Shown: positions 17,089 through 25,195 of the stretch, piece after piece
Layout: each line of letters opens with the position of its first letter
How positions within the stretch are numbered: the stretch's first letter is position 1
Assembly: GCA_034211275.1 (NCBI GenBank)
Contig: JAXHTF010000022.1
Span: 1 to 56,045, forward strand
Length of the DNA: 56,045 nucleotides
From: Acidobacteriota bacterium
GTDB taxonomy: Bacteria; Acidobacteriota; Thermoanaerobaculia; Multivoradales; JAHZIX01
Direction of reading: 5' to 3'
The notes under the pieces: generated by a model
Told to the model about the DNA's origin: nothing
Database searches by the model: none
Seen by the model: only the letters and a program-made list of their open reading frames with translations
Program-made: the position numbers and the translations under genes

Positions 17089-18107
17089 GCGCGCATCCGC
17101 TGGTGGAGCAGGTTCGCTCCGGATCCAGCCGAGAGCTCCAGCTGATGGCCGCCAGCGGATTGCTGCCGGTGGAGCCCCACGAGCTGATCCCGTTGCAGGT
17201 GGACCTGGCCCGCTGCCCCGACACGGAGATCGCCGAGGTCGCGGCCCGTTCGCTGCGCGAGCTCGACGGCAAGGTTCTTTCGTCCTTCCTGGCCGAGGAC
17301 GCGTCCCCCCGAGAGCTCGGCTATTTCGCCTTGGAGGCCTCCGAGCACCGCGTGTTGGAGACCATCCTGCGGCGCCGCGATGCGCCACCGGAGCTGCTGG
17401 TGGCGGTGGCGCCGAGCCTCGAGGAGGATCTGCAGGAGGTGCTTCTGCTACGCCAGGACATCATCGTCGAGCATCCGCAGATTCTCGATGCCCTCACCTC
17501 CAATCCCAACCTCAGTCGCTACAGCTCTCGGCGCATCAAGGAGTATCGGCAACATCTGTTGCCCAAGGAAGCTCCGGAGAAGCCCAAAGAGAAGCCCGGC
17601 AAGATCGAGGAGGCCACGGACGAGGAGGTCAAGGAGGCTCTCGACGCGGCGCGGGCGGAACGGCCGGAGGGAGTGGACGAGGAGGTGGAGGAGACCACCG
17701 GCCTCACCGACGCCCAGATTCGCAGTCTGCCGACACCGGTGCGCATGAAGCTCACCCGCGGAGCCAGCCGAAGCCTTCGGGGCCTGTTGCTCAAGGACCC
17801 CATCTCCGTGGTGGCACTGGCGGCGTACCATAACAACAATTTTTCCGATCAGGAGATTGAGCAGGCTTGTCTGGGGCGCAATACTCACGAGGACGTCTTG
17901 GCGGCCATCTCCCGGGACCGGCAGTTCGTCACCCGTTACGCCATCGTTTTGGCGCTGGTCAAGAACCCTCGGGCGCCGGTGGGCAACGTGGTGCGGCTGA
18001 TGCCCCGGCTCTCGGTGCGGGACCTGCGGGATATCCGCAAGGATCGCAACGTTCCGGACCCGGTCCGCAAGACCGCTGATCGACTGTATACAATCAAAGT
18101 AAGCTAG
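17085..18107 (+). CDS. Alpha-helical repeat protein, paralogue of the one at 15333
   Basis: Unrecognised function. 340 residues. The N-terminal helical part (1-155) contains leucine-rich HEAT-like helices, followed by a highly charged linker (about 160-205, rich in K, E and P), then a second helical part whose end (LALVKNPRAPVGNVVRLMPR, LSVRDLRDIRKDRNVP) resembles the 45-residue unit of the protein at 15333. GTG start at 17085 overlaps the rodZ-like stop; no independent Shine-Dalgarno is needed. The J-domain gene follows after 8 bp. Place and fold suggest a scaffold working with RodZ-like, J-domain and phosphatase partners; this is inference only. Confidence 0.78.
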   Translation: MSAHPLVEQVRSGSSRELQLMAASGLLPVEPHELIPLQVDLARCPDTEIAEVAARSLRELDGKVLSSFLAEDASPRELGYFALEASEHRVLETILRRRDAPPELLVAVAPSLEEDLQEVLLLRQDIIVEHPQILDALTSNPNLSRYSSRRIKEYRQHLLPKEAPEKPKEKPGKIEEATDEEVKEALDAARAERPEGVDEEVEETTGLTDAQIRSLPTPVRMKLTRGASRSLRGLLLKDPISVVALAAYHNNNFSDQEIEQACLGRNTHEDVLAAISRDRQFVTRYAIVLALVKNPRAPVGNVVRLMPRLSVRDLRDIRKDRNVPDPVRKTADRLYTIKVS

Positions 18108-18115
18108 GTAACGTC

Positions 18116-18763
18116 ATGGCGACGAACTATTATTCGATTTTGGGCGTTCCAGAGAACGCCACCGGCGAGCAGATCCGGAGCCGATTCTTGGATCTCGCTC
18201 GGCAGCTGCACCCGGACCGCTTCCAGGGCGAGCGCAAAGAACAGGCGGAGAGGGACTTCCAGGCCATCACCGAGGCCTTCAACGTGCTGTCCAGTCCTAC
18301 CCGTCGCCGGGAACACGATTTGGAGCTGGCGCGGCCGGCGGCGAGCTCGACCCCCGGTTCTCCCGAGCAGCTGCTGAAGGTCTACATGCAGCGAGGCGTC
18401 AAGGCCTACAAGGAGAGTAATTTCTCCGCCGCCGCCGACAACTTCGATCACGCCACCAAAACCGATCCCACCAACGCCAAGGCTTTCTTCCACCTGGCTT
18501 TGGCCTGCGGCAAGGAACGCCGTTGGCTGAGCCGCGCGCTGCAGGCGGCGCGCCGGGCTTCCGAGCTCGAACCGTTCAATTCCAAATACTCCAAGCTCGC
18601 CGGCAAGCTCTTCGCTCAGGCGGGCAATCTGGAGCAGGCGGAGCACTACTATCTGCTGGCGCAGAAATGGGGCGAAGAGGATCCCGCCGTGACCGAGGCC
18701 TTGGAAGAGGTCCGCCGCAAGGCGAAGAAAGGTCGCTCCGGCCTCTTCGGGATGGGGAGCTGA
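18116..18763 (+). CDS. J-domain protein with C-terminal TPR helices
   Basis: Probable DnaK co-chaperone. The J-domain covers residues 4-70 with the essential HPD tripeptide at 32-34 (LHPDRF). No Gly/Phe region or zinc fingers, so it is a type III J-protein. Residues 85-195 form about three TPR-like hairpins (AYKESNFSAAADNFDHATKTDPTNAKAF). 215 residues. It is soluble, with a basic C-terminal tail. It overlaps the phosphatase gene by one base (TGATG), and sits 8 bp after the helical-repeat gene, so the four genes from 16216 are very likely one transcript. Confidence 0.9.
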   Translation: MATNYYSILGVPENATGEQIRSRFLDLARQLHPDRFQGERKEQAERDFQAITEAFNVLSSPTRRREHDLELARPAASSTPGSPEQLLKVYMQRGVKAYKESNFSAAADNFDHATKTDPTNAKAFFHLALACGKERRWLSRALQAARRASELEPFNSKYSKLAGKLFAQAGNLEQAEHYYLLAQKWGEEDPAVTEALEEVRRKAKKGRSGLFGMGS

Positions 18764-19581
18764 TGCTGCAGATCAAGGCCTGTGGCCTTTCGGACGTCGG
18801 CCTGGCGCGAGCCCACAACGAGGATTGCTTCGGCATCGATTCGGAGCATCGGTTGGCGGTGGTGGCGGACGGCATGGGTGGCCACAGTCATGGTGAAGTG
18901 GCTTCCCGCATCGCGGTGCAGTCCATTCGCTCCTACGTTGACGAGCACCTTGGCAACCATCATTCCCGTCCTCCCGAGGAGACGGGGGAGTGCAGGCATG
19001 CCGAGCTGCTGGAAACCGCCGTGCGCGACGCTCACCAGAAGGTTTTGGGGGCGATTCGGGAGGATGGCGCCCTGTACGGCATGGGGACTACGGTGGTGGG
19101 CTTCTTGCTCTGCGGGACCACCGCTGCGGTGGCCAACGTCGGTGACAGCCGGGTCTACCGCATCCGCGAGGGCCGGCTGGAGCTGCTGACCCAAGATCAC
19201 ACCTGGGTCAACGAGCAGGTGGTGGCCGGCTTCTTGTCGGCGGAGCAGGCGCGGGTGCACCCGCTGAAGAACGTCATCACCCGAGCCCTCGGCGGCGACA
19301 ACGAGATCAAGATCGACATGCTCGAAGTGACGACCCAGCCGGGAGATCTCTACCTGCTGTGCTCCGACGGCCTCACCACCATGCTCAGCGATCCGGAGAT
19401 CCAGTCGGCTCTGGAGGACCGCCGGGGCTTGGAGCCCACCTGTCGGCTGCTGGTGGACGAGGCCAACGCCCGCGGCGGCCTGGACAACGTGACGGTGGTG
19501 CTGGTGGAGATCGAAGAGAGTGTCGACGACGCCGACGCCTCCGAGGCCCGCACTGCTGAAGTCGTCACCGTCGACGACTGA
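18763..19581 (+). CDS. PP2C-family Ser/Thr protein phosphatase (PrpC/Stp type)
   Basis: Metal-dependent phosphatase removing phosphate from Ser/Thr, the usual counterpart of Pkn kinases. The metal-binding motifs are all present: D21 (HNED), D36 in ADGMGG, VANVGDSRVYR, LCSDGL, and LDNVTVV. 272 residues, soluble, with an acidic C-terminal tail. ATG 18763 overlaps the J-domain stop. An insert after residue 65 (HHSRPPEETGECRH) is slightly longer than usual. Last gene of the rodZ-like cluster, convergent with the VWFA gene 13 bp away. The kinase at the left edge of the window is a possible partner by function, not by location. Confidence 0.95.
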   Translation: MLQIKACGLSDVGLARAHNEDCFGIDSEHRLAVVADGMGGHSHGEVASRIAVQSIRSYVDEHLGNHHSRPPEETGECRHAELLETAVRDAHQKVLGAIREDGALYGMGTTVVGFLLCGTTAAVANVGDSRVYRIREGRLELLTQDHTWVNEQVVAGFLSAEQARVHPLKNVITRALGGDNEIKIDMLEVTTQPGDLYLLCSDGLTTMLSDPEIQSALEDRRGLEPTCRLLVDEANARGGLDNVTVVLVEIEESVDDADASEARTAEVVTVDD

Positions 19582-19594
19582 TTCTCCGCCTCAG

Positions 19595-20743
19595 TTACCC
19601 CTCCGAGTCGTCCCCGAAGCTGTAGCCGGAGCGGGCGCTCACCTTCCACTTCGGATTCTTCAGGCTCACCTTGACCTTCTGATAGCCCTCCTTGCCTTCC
19701 GGATGGCGGCTGCGGTAGCTCAGCAGGTAGTAGCCGTTGGTGGCCTCCGACACGCGCCGGAGGGGCTTGATGAAGTTGCTGTGGGTGAACATGTACTCAC
19801 CACCGGTGTCCGCCGCCAGGTGACTCATGGCGTCCTCCAGGCTGTGGCGCACGTTGGGCGGGCTCAGATCGATGGTGTAGACGGCCACGTTGGCGTCGTT
19901 GAGGGCGTGCATCATGGGCGGGTAGTAGCGGGTGTCCGGAATGTAATTGCCGAAGCTGTCGAGCTCACCGAAGCCGAGGGTGAAGAGCAGCAGGTTCTTG
20001 CGGCCCTGGATCGGCTCGGTAGCTTCCGCCAGCACCCGCAAACCCTTGTAGATATTGCCCGTGGCCTTGCGGAGCTCCTTGCCCGAGGGCATGTTCCCGG
20101 CCAGAGCGGGTCCTTCGTCGCCGTCCTGGCGGGACGGCCAGTTGGCACCGTCGGAACCCTTGACGGCGCGGTCGATGGCGGAGAGCAGGGCCTTGCGGTC
20201 CTGGGTGAAGTCCTGGTGCAGCTTGAGCTTGACGTCGTAGCTGACCACTGCCACCCAATCTCCCGGCAGCATTTCCTCACGCACCCAGTCCTGGCTCTGG
20301 CGGCCGGCGTTGAGCTGGCGCTCGACGATGCGGAAGGCACTGCCGCTGTTGATCCGCTGGTCGTGGAAGAAGAGGATGAAGTAGCGGTCCGAGGGCTGGT
20401 CGTCGACGGAGACACCGGCCTCCGCGGCGCCCTCGTCGTCGGGCTCTACCAGGCGGTTGCTGTAGAAGCTCACCGAGTCCAGCTGCACCGGCTCACCGTC
20501 TTCCTCGACGACGAAATCGTCCGGCTGGAGACCGAGGATGACGTTGCCCTTGCGGTCGGTGACCAGAGCGTCGAGGACGACCTCGGTGACGTTCACCTGC
20601 TCTTCGAAGGTCTCCTGAGGCGCTGCTTCCGGAGCTTCTTGAGCGACGGCGGCGGGAGCGAGGACCAGGGTGCTCAGAAGCGCTAGAAGGAGAGCACCGA
20701 GGGTCGGTCGAAGTAGGGGGGAAGAATTCTGAATTGCGCGCAT
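19595..20743 (-). CDS. Secreted VWFA-related protein (acidobacterial type)
   Basis: 382 residues with a signal peptide (about 1-34, LGALLLALLSTLVLAPAAVAQ). The N-terminal segment VTEVVLDALVTDRKGNVILGLQPDDFVV is the hallmark of the VWFA-related family that is expanded in Acidobacteria. It precedes a von Willebrand A-like domain (about 110-340). The metal-site segment reads FILFFHDQRINSG, so a standard DxSxS MIDAS is absent. No partner is known; these proteins are thought to be exported and to bind proteins. ATG 20743 has AGGAG 8 nt upstream. It stands alone, convergent with the phosphatase. Confidence 0.85.
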   Translation of the reverse strand: MRAIQNSSPLLRPTLGALLLALLSTLVLAPAAVAQEAPEAAPQETFEEQVNVTEVVLDALVTDRKGNVILGLQPDDFVVEEDGEPVQLDSVSFYSNRLVEPDDEGAAEAGVSVDDQPSDRYFILFFHDQRINSGSAFRIVERQLNAGRQSQDWVREEMLPGDWVAVVSYDVKLKLHQDFTQDRKALLSAIDRAVKGSDGANWPSRQDGDEGPALAGNMPSGKELRKATGNIYKGLRVLAEATEPIQGRKNLLLFTLGFGELDSFGNYIPDTRYYPPMMHALNDANVAVYTIDLSPPNVRHSLEDAMSHLAADTGGEYMFTHSNFIKPLRRVSEATNGYYLLSYRSRHPEGKEGYQKVKVSLKNPKWKVSARSGYSFGDDSEG

Positions 20744-20823
20744 GAATGGACTCCTTTCCTGACTATCTTCTCAAAGAAGTTGCAAAGACCGGGCCAGGTG
20801 GGGCGTGTCCTGGGTTCAGTCCA

Positions 20824-20858
20824 CTCCAGCGTGGGAGCTTGGAAACGAGGGGTTTGGT
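20824..20858. repeat. Degenerate extragenic repeat
   Basis: CTCCAGCGTGGGAGC followed by ACGAGGGGTTTGG. Both halves resemble parts of the palindromes at 2457-2621 but have lost their inverted partners. The rest of the 206-bp gap (20744-20949) shows nothing else I can name. Confidence 0.4.
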
Positions 20859-20949
20859 AGGGCCCAGCGCGTAGGAAGTAGGGCGGCGCTGTCCTCCCTC
20901 GGGGACGCGGAGAGCCACGAACAGGTCGCCGAGGGCTGTCGGGAGAGGA

Positions 20950-23109
20950 TCAGGTGCGGTAGAAGCCACCGGCGGCGGCGAAGCCGCGGAGGGCGTCGGA
21001 GGGGCGGAAGCGCTCGCCGACGACCCCCGCCAGGCGTTCCAGGCCTCCCACCACCGAGTCCAGGCCGCGGTGATCCGCCCAGCGGCATAGGCCGCCGCGG
21101 AAGGGCGGGAAGCCGGCTCCCAGGATCATCGCCAGGTCGAGGGTCTCGGGGCTGTCCACCACTCCTTCTTCGAGGCAGCAAGCGGCTTCGTTGATCATCG
21201 GCAGGATCAGGCGCTCGGCGGCGTCGTCGAGATCCGGGTCCGGATCCCGGGCACCGAGACCGAGGTGGCCGTAAACCTCCCCATCGACGGTGCGCTTGCC
21301 GCCGGAGCCGTGACGGAAGAAGCCGCGGCCGGACTTTTCCCCCAAGTGGCCGGGGTCCAAGAAGGTCTCCTGCCAGCGCAGCTTGGGCATGTGCACCCGC
21401 TGCGGATAAGCCTCTTCCAGATGCTCCGAGACGGCAGCGGCGATGTCCAGCCCCACCCGGTCGAGAAGGGCGAAAGGACCCATGGGGAAGCCCCACTGCA
21501 GCAGGGCGCGGTCCACCGCTTCCACCGGCCAGCCCTCGGCGATCAGCCACAGGGACTCGGTCAGGTAGTAGATGAGCACTCGGTTGACCAGGAAGCCCGG
21601 ACTGTCCTGCACCGCTACCGGCGTCTTGCCCAGCCGGCGGACGAAGGCTGCGGCTCGCTTCAAGGCCTCCGGGGCGGTGTGGCGGCCCGCCACCACCTCT
21701 ACCAGTGGGATGCGGTGCACGGGGTTGAAGAAGTGCAGCCCCAACACTCGCTCCGGTTCCGGGATGGTCTCGGCGATGGCGTCGATGGACAGGGACGAGG
21801 TGTTGGAGGCCAGCAGGGCATCCTTCGACACCGCCTCCGCCAGCTGCCCGAAGACCTTCCGCTTGACCTCCAGCCGTTCGGTCACCGCCTCGATCACCAG
21901 GTCGGCACGGCGGAAGCCCTCCAGGTCGAGGGTGGGCTGGATGCGGGCCATGGCCTCCCGGGCCTCGGAGCGAGAGATGCGGCGGCGCTTCATGCGGTTG
22001 TAGACCAGCCGGGAAGCGTGGGTCATGCTCTGCACCAGGGCGGCGGGGCTGCGGTCCAGGATGCGCACCGCCATGCCTCCGGAGACCGTCACCTGGTGGG
22101 CGATGGCGCCGCCCATCAGGCCTGCTCCGACGACTCCTACCAGCCTTGGGGCGGGTCCCGCCGCCGGCTCCGTTCCGTGGCTCTTGACGCCCTGGGTGAG
22201 GGCGAATACGTGTTGAAGGTTCTTGCTCACCACGCCGGCGGCGAGCTCTCCCAGGGCGCGGGCTTCGGCGTCGAAACCGGCGGCGGGGCCCTCCTCGACG
22301 CCGATGCGGATCACTTCGATGGCCCGTAGCGGTGCCGGATATTTGCCGCCGGTGCGGGAGAGGGTCTTCTTGCGCGCCTGATCGAAGACGATCCGCCGAC
22401 CCAGGGGGTTCTTCTCCAGCAGCAGCTCCCGCAGGTCCCGGTCCGCCTTGCGCGGCCGCCGGCCGTGGATCACCTCCAGAGCGAAATTCCGCACGTGGTG
22501 GAGGAAGTCGTCGTGGGGCAGGAGCTCGTCCGCCAGCCCGACCCGCAGGGCCCGGGCACCGCTCAGACTCTTCCCCGCCAGGATCAGGTCCAGAGCGTCC
22601 GTCAGGCCCACCACCCGGGGCAGCCGAACACAGCCGCCCCAGCCCGGAAGGATGCCCAGGCGTACCTCCGGCAGCCCCACCCGCAGATTCTCGTCATCGC
22701 TCACCAACCGGAAGGTGGAGGCGAGGGAGATCTCCGTGGCGCCGCCCATGCAGGTGGCGTGGATGGCGGCGATGGTGGGGAAGGGCAGCTCCTGCCAGGC
22801 GCGGAAGAGCTCCTGGCCGGCGCGGGCGCCGCGTTCGCCCTCCTCGGCGGTCTCCAGCCCACCGATGAGCTCCACGTCGGCGCCGTGGCAGAAGGATTTG
22901 GCCTTGCCCGAGAGCAACACCAGGCAGCCGATGTCGTCCCGCTCCCGGAGCTCCTCGATGCGCTCTCCCAGCTGCTCCAGAGCCTGGCGGGTGAAGAGGT
23001 TGACCGAGCTTCCGGGCAGGTCGAAGCATAGGGTGGCCAGACCGCTGGAGGCTACCTCCAGGCGGAAGATCTCCTGCGCCGACTCCGAGGCCTCGGAAGC
23101 TCCCGTCAC
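20950..23109 (-). CDS. fadJ: Fatty-acid oxidation alpha-type protein: enoyl-CoA hydratase / 3-hydroxyacyl-CoA dehydrogenase
   Basis: Bifunctional beta-oxidation enzyme, 719 residues. The hydratase domain (about 1-190) keeps both catalytic glutamates (MGGATEISLA and GLPEVRLGILPGWGG) and the oxyanion-loop segment SFCHGADVELIGG. The NAD-binding dehydrogenase domain starts near 325 with VGVVGAGLMGGAIA and has HFFNPVHRIPLVEV; the C-terminal dimerisation domains run from about 505 (DSPGFLVNRVL) to the end. FadB and FadJ cannot be separated by eye; no thiolase is adjacent. Start GTG 23109 overlaps the fadD stop (GTGA), so the two are one operon that activates and then oxidises fatty acids. Confidence 0.92.
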   Translation of the reverse strand: MTGASEASESAQEIFRLEVASSGLATLCFDLPGSSVNLFTRQALEQLGERIEELRERDDIGCLVLLSGKAKSFCHGADVELIGGLETAEEGERGARAGQELFRAWQELPFPTIAAIHATCMGGATEISLASTFRLVSDDENLRVGLPEVRLGILPGWGGCVRLPRVVGLTDALDLILAGKSLSGARALRVGLADELLPHDDFLHHVRNFALEVIHGRRPRKADRDLRELLLEKNPLGRRIVFDQARKKTLSRTGGKYPAPLRAIEVIRIGVEEGPAAGFDAEARALGELAAGVVSKNLQHVFALTQGVKSHGTEPAAGPAPRLVGVVGAGLMGGAIAHQVTVSGGMAVRILDRSPAALVQSMTHASRLVYNRMKRRRISRSEAREAMARIQPTLDLEGFRRADLVIEAVTERLEVKRKVFGQLAEAVSKDALLASNTSSLSIDAIAETIPEPERVLGLHFFNPVHRIPLVEVVAGRHTAPEALKRAAAFVRRLGKTPVAVQDSPGFLVNRVLIYYLTESLWLIAEGWPVEAVDRALLQWGFPMGPFALLDRVGLDIAAAVSEHLEEAYPQRVHMPKLRWQETFLDPGHLGEKSGRGFFRHGSGGKRTVDGEVYGHLGLGARDPDPDLDDAAERLILPMINEAACCLEEGVVDSPETLDLAMILGAGFPPFRGGLCRWADHRGLDSVVGGLERLAGVVGERFRPSDALRGFAAAGGFYRT

Positions 23110-24887
23110 CGTTTCTCGGCGCGTTCGTACATGGCGTCGATGCGATCACCATGCTTCTGGTTCACGATCCGGCGCTTGACCTTGAGGGTGGGGGTCATCT
23201 CGCCGCCCTCGATGCTCCACTCCTCCGGCAGCAGCTCCCAGGCGTGGACGCGCTCGTACTTGGCCAGCTTCTGATTGACCTCTTCGAGCTCGTTGCGGAA
23301 CAGCTCCTGCACCGGCTCCTGAGCCAGCAGAGCTTCCATGTTGCTGGAGTCGAGCCCCTTGGCGGTGGCCCATACGGCCAGAGCTTCGAAGTCCGGCACG
23401 ACGAGGGCTGCGAGGAATTTGCGCCGGTCCCCCACCACCATCACCTGGCCGATGTAGCGGCTCGCCTTGATCGCGTTCTCCACCGGCGCCGGCGCCACGT
23501 TCTTACCGTAGGCGTTGACGATGATCTCCTTCTTGCGGTCGGTGATGCGCAGGAAGCCTTCCTCGTCGATTTCTCCGATGTCGCCGGTGTGGAACCAGCC
23601 CTCGCTGTCGATGGCCTCAGCGGTGGCCTCCGGCAGGTTGTGGTAGCCCTTCATGATGTTCGGGCCCTTGGCGAGGATCTCGCCGTCCTCGGCGATCTCC
23701 AGGGTCACTCCCGGCAGCGCCTTGCCGACGGTGCCCATCTTCACCCGCCCCGGGGCGTTGACGCTGAGCACTGGCGAGGTCTCCGACAGGCCGTAGCCTT
23801 CGTAGATGGGAATCCCGGCGCCCCAGAAGAACTCCGCCACGTCCCGAGCCAGCGGCGCGCCGCCGGACATGGCGTAGACGAAGCGTCCGCCCAGGCGCTC
23901 GCGGATCTTGGAGAAGACCAGCGTGTCCGCCAGTCCCAACTTCAGGCCCAGCAGGCCCGGCGGGGCTTTGTCCTGGAGGCGGTAGGGGAGAGCCTCGTGG
24001 CCCACGGAAACCGCCCAATGGAAGATCTTCTGCCGCAGGGCCGGCGCCTTGGCGATATTTTCCTGCACTTTTGCCAGCACTTTTTCGTAGACCCGAGGGA
24101 CGGAGACGAAAATGTGCGGCCGCACCTCCTGGAGGTTCTGCGCCACCGCCTGCACTGATTCGGCGTAGGCGATGGTCACGCCGCGGAGAAAGTAGAAGTA
24201 GTCCACCGTGCGCTCGAAGGAATGGGAGAGGGGCAGGAAGGAAAGCGCGGTGTAATCCCCCTGGATGTCCAAGACCTCCAGCGAGCCCTTGATGTTGGAC
24301 ACGATGTTGCCGTGGCTGAGCATCACGCCCTTGGGGTTGCCGGTGGTGCCACTAGTGTAGATGAAGGTCGCCAGATCGTTGGGCTGGTTGAGGGCAGCGC
24401 GCTGTTGGAAGTCTTCGGCGCTGGCCCCCTCGCCCCGCTCGAAGAGCTGATCGAGGGTGGTGGCTCCGGAGATCCCGTCTCCGATGAGCACCAGCTGCTC
24501 CATGTTGGGCATGCTTCCCTTCTGGCTCTCGAGACCCTGATAGCGCTCAACACCCTCGGCGAAGACGATCTTCGAGCCGCTGTCGTTGACGATGAAGGCA
24601 GCCTGTTCCGCCGTCAAAGTGGGATAAACCGGTACCAGGACCGCACCGATGCACACCGAGGCAAAGTCGACGATGGGCCAATGGGGGCCGTTCTCCGCCA
24701 TCAGCCCGACCCGGTCGCCGCGTTCGACGCCAGCGTCCACCAGGGCTTTGGCAAGGCGTTGGACCTTGTCCACGACCTCGGCGGTGGACAGCGGGACGAA
24801 CTGGCCATCCACCTTGTGTAAAAGGCATTCGGTCTTGTCGTGGTCGGCGGCGGTGAAGAAAAGGTCGGACAGAGTTTCGAGCGGCAT
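23106..24887 (-). CDS. fadD: Long-chain acyl-CoA synthetase (AMP-forming)
   Basis: Activates fatty acids to acyl-CoA through an acyl-adenylate. 593 residues, ANL superfamily. Core motifs: P-loop YTSGTTGNPKGVMLSHGN (about 175-192), GYGLSETSP, GWFHTGDIG and the hinge ITDRKKEIIVNAYGKNVAP. The overall pattern is that of the bacterial long-chain group (FadD15-like). ATG 24887 has AAAGGGG about 10 nt upstream. First gene of the fadD-fadJ operon, divergent from the aromatic fusion gene. Two 15-bp palindromes at 25062-25106 may be operators for this operon. Confidence 0.93.
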   Translation of the reverse strand: MPLETLSDLFFTAADHDKTECLLHKVDGQFVPLSTAEVVDKVQRLAKALVDAGVERGDRVGLMAENGPHWPIVDFASVCIGAVLVPVYPTLTAEQAAFIVNDSGSKIVFAEGVERYQGLESQKGSMPNMEQLVLIGDGISGATTLDQLFERGEGASAEDFQQRAALNQPNDLATFIYTSGTTGNPKGVMLSHGNIVSNIKGSLEVLDIQGDYTALSFLPLSHSFERTVDYFYFLRGVTIAYAESVQAVAQNLQEVRPHIFVSVPRVYEKVLAKVQENIAKAPALRQKIFHWAVSVGHEALPYRLQDKAPPGLLGLKLGLADTLVFSKIRERLGGRFVYAMSGGAPLARDVAEFFWGAGIPIYEGYGLSETSPVLSVNAPGRVKMGTVGKALPGVTLEIAEDGEILAKGPNIMKGYHNLPEATAEAIDSEGWFHTGDIGEIDEEGFLRITDRKKEIIVNAYGKNVAPAPVENAIKASRYIGQVMVVGDRRKFLAALVVPDFEALAVWATAKGLDSSNMEALLAQEPVQELFRNELEEVNQKLAKYERVHAWELLPEEWSIEGGEMTPTLKVKRRIVNQKHGDRIDAMYERAEKR

Positions 24888-24919
24888 GGAATGGAATCCC
24901 CTTTCTGCGCTGCGTTCTT

Positions 24920-24978
24920 CCGGACTGCGTGTCTCCGGACTGTGTGTCTCCGGACTGCGTGTCTCCGGACTGCATTCT
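24920..24978 (-). repeat. 15-bp tandem repeat in the fadD leader
   Basis: Nearly four head-to-tail copies of CCGGACTGCGTGTCT (24920-24934, 24935-24949, 24950-24964, partial 24965-24978). They lie 33 bp upstream of the fadD ATG, in the untranslated leader. The unit length equals that of the repeat inside the kinase gene, but the sequence differs. Confidence 0.8.
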
Positions 24979-25061
24979 CCCGGTGGGCCGGGCTTCTGGT
25001 TGCCGGGTCTGGGCGGGTGCAGATCTCGGCTAGTTTATACCCCGGGAAGCCCTTCGGGACA

Positions 25062-25106
25062 TGCCGCGGAGCGGCAAAGTCACTTGGTTTTTGCCACAAA
25101 GCGGCA
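25062..25106. promoter_or_regulatory. Pair of 15-bp palindromes, probable operator
   Basis: TGCCGCGGAGCGGCA (25062-25076) and TGCCACAAAGCGGCA (25092-25106): 12 of 15 identical, centre-to-centre distance exactly 30 bp, about three helix turns. The consensus TGCCGC-N3-GCGGCA is palindromic, as expected for a dimeric repressor. They lie between divergent fadD (175 bp away) and the aromatic fusion gene (90 bp away). The second overlaps TTGCCA (25091-25096), a possible -35 box. Confidence 0.55.
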
Positions 25107-25195
25107 TGCTAGTGGTATCGTATCTTCCTTTCAATTCGGCGCGGCCCTCCCAGCGGACCGTCCGAGGGGCGGCGCCATGACGTGGAGAGATGGCT

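Noticed and set aside
24920-24978. Short CRISPR-like array
   Set aside because: Units of 15 bp directly adjoin without spacers and no cas genes are near, so it is a simple tandem repeat.
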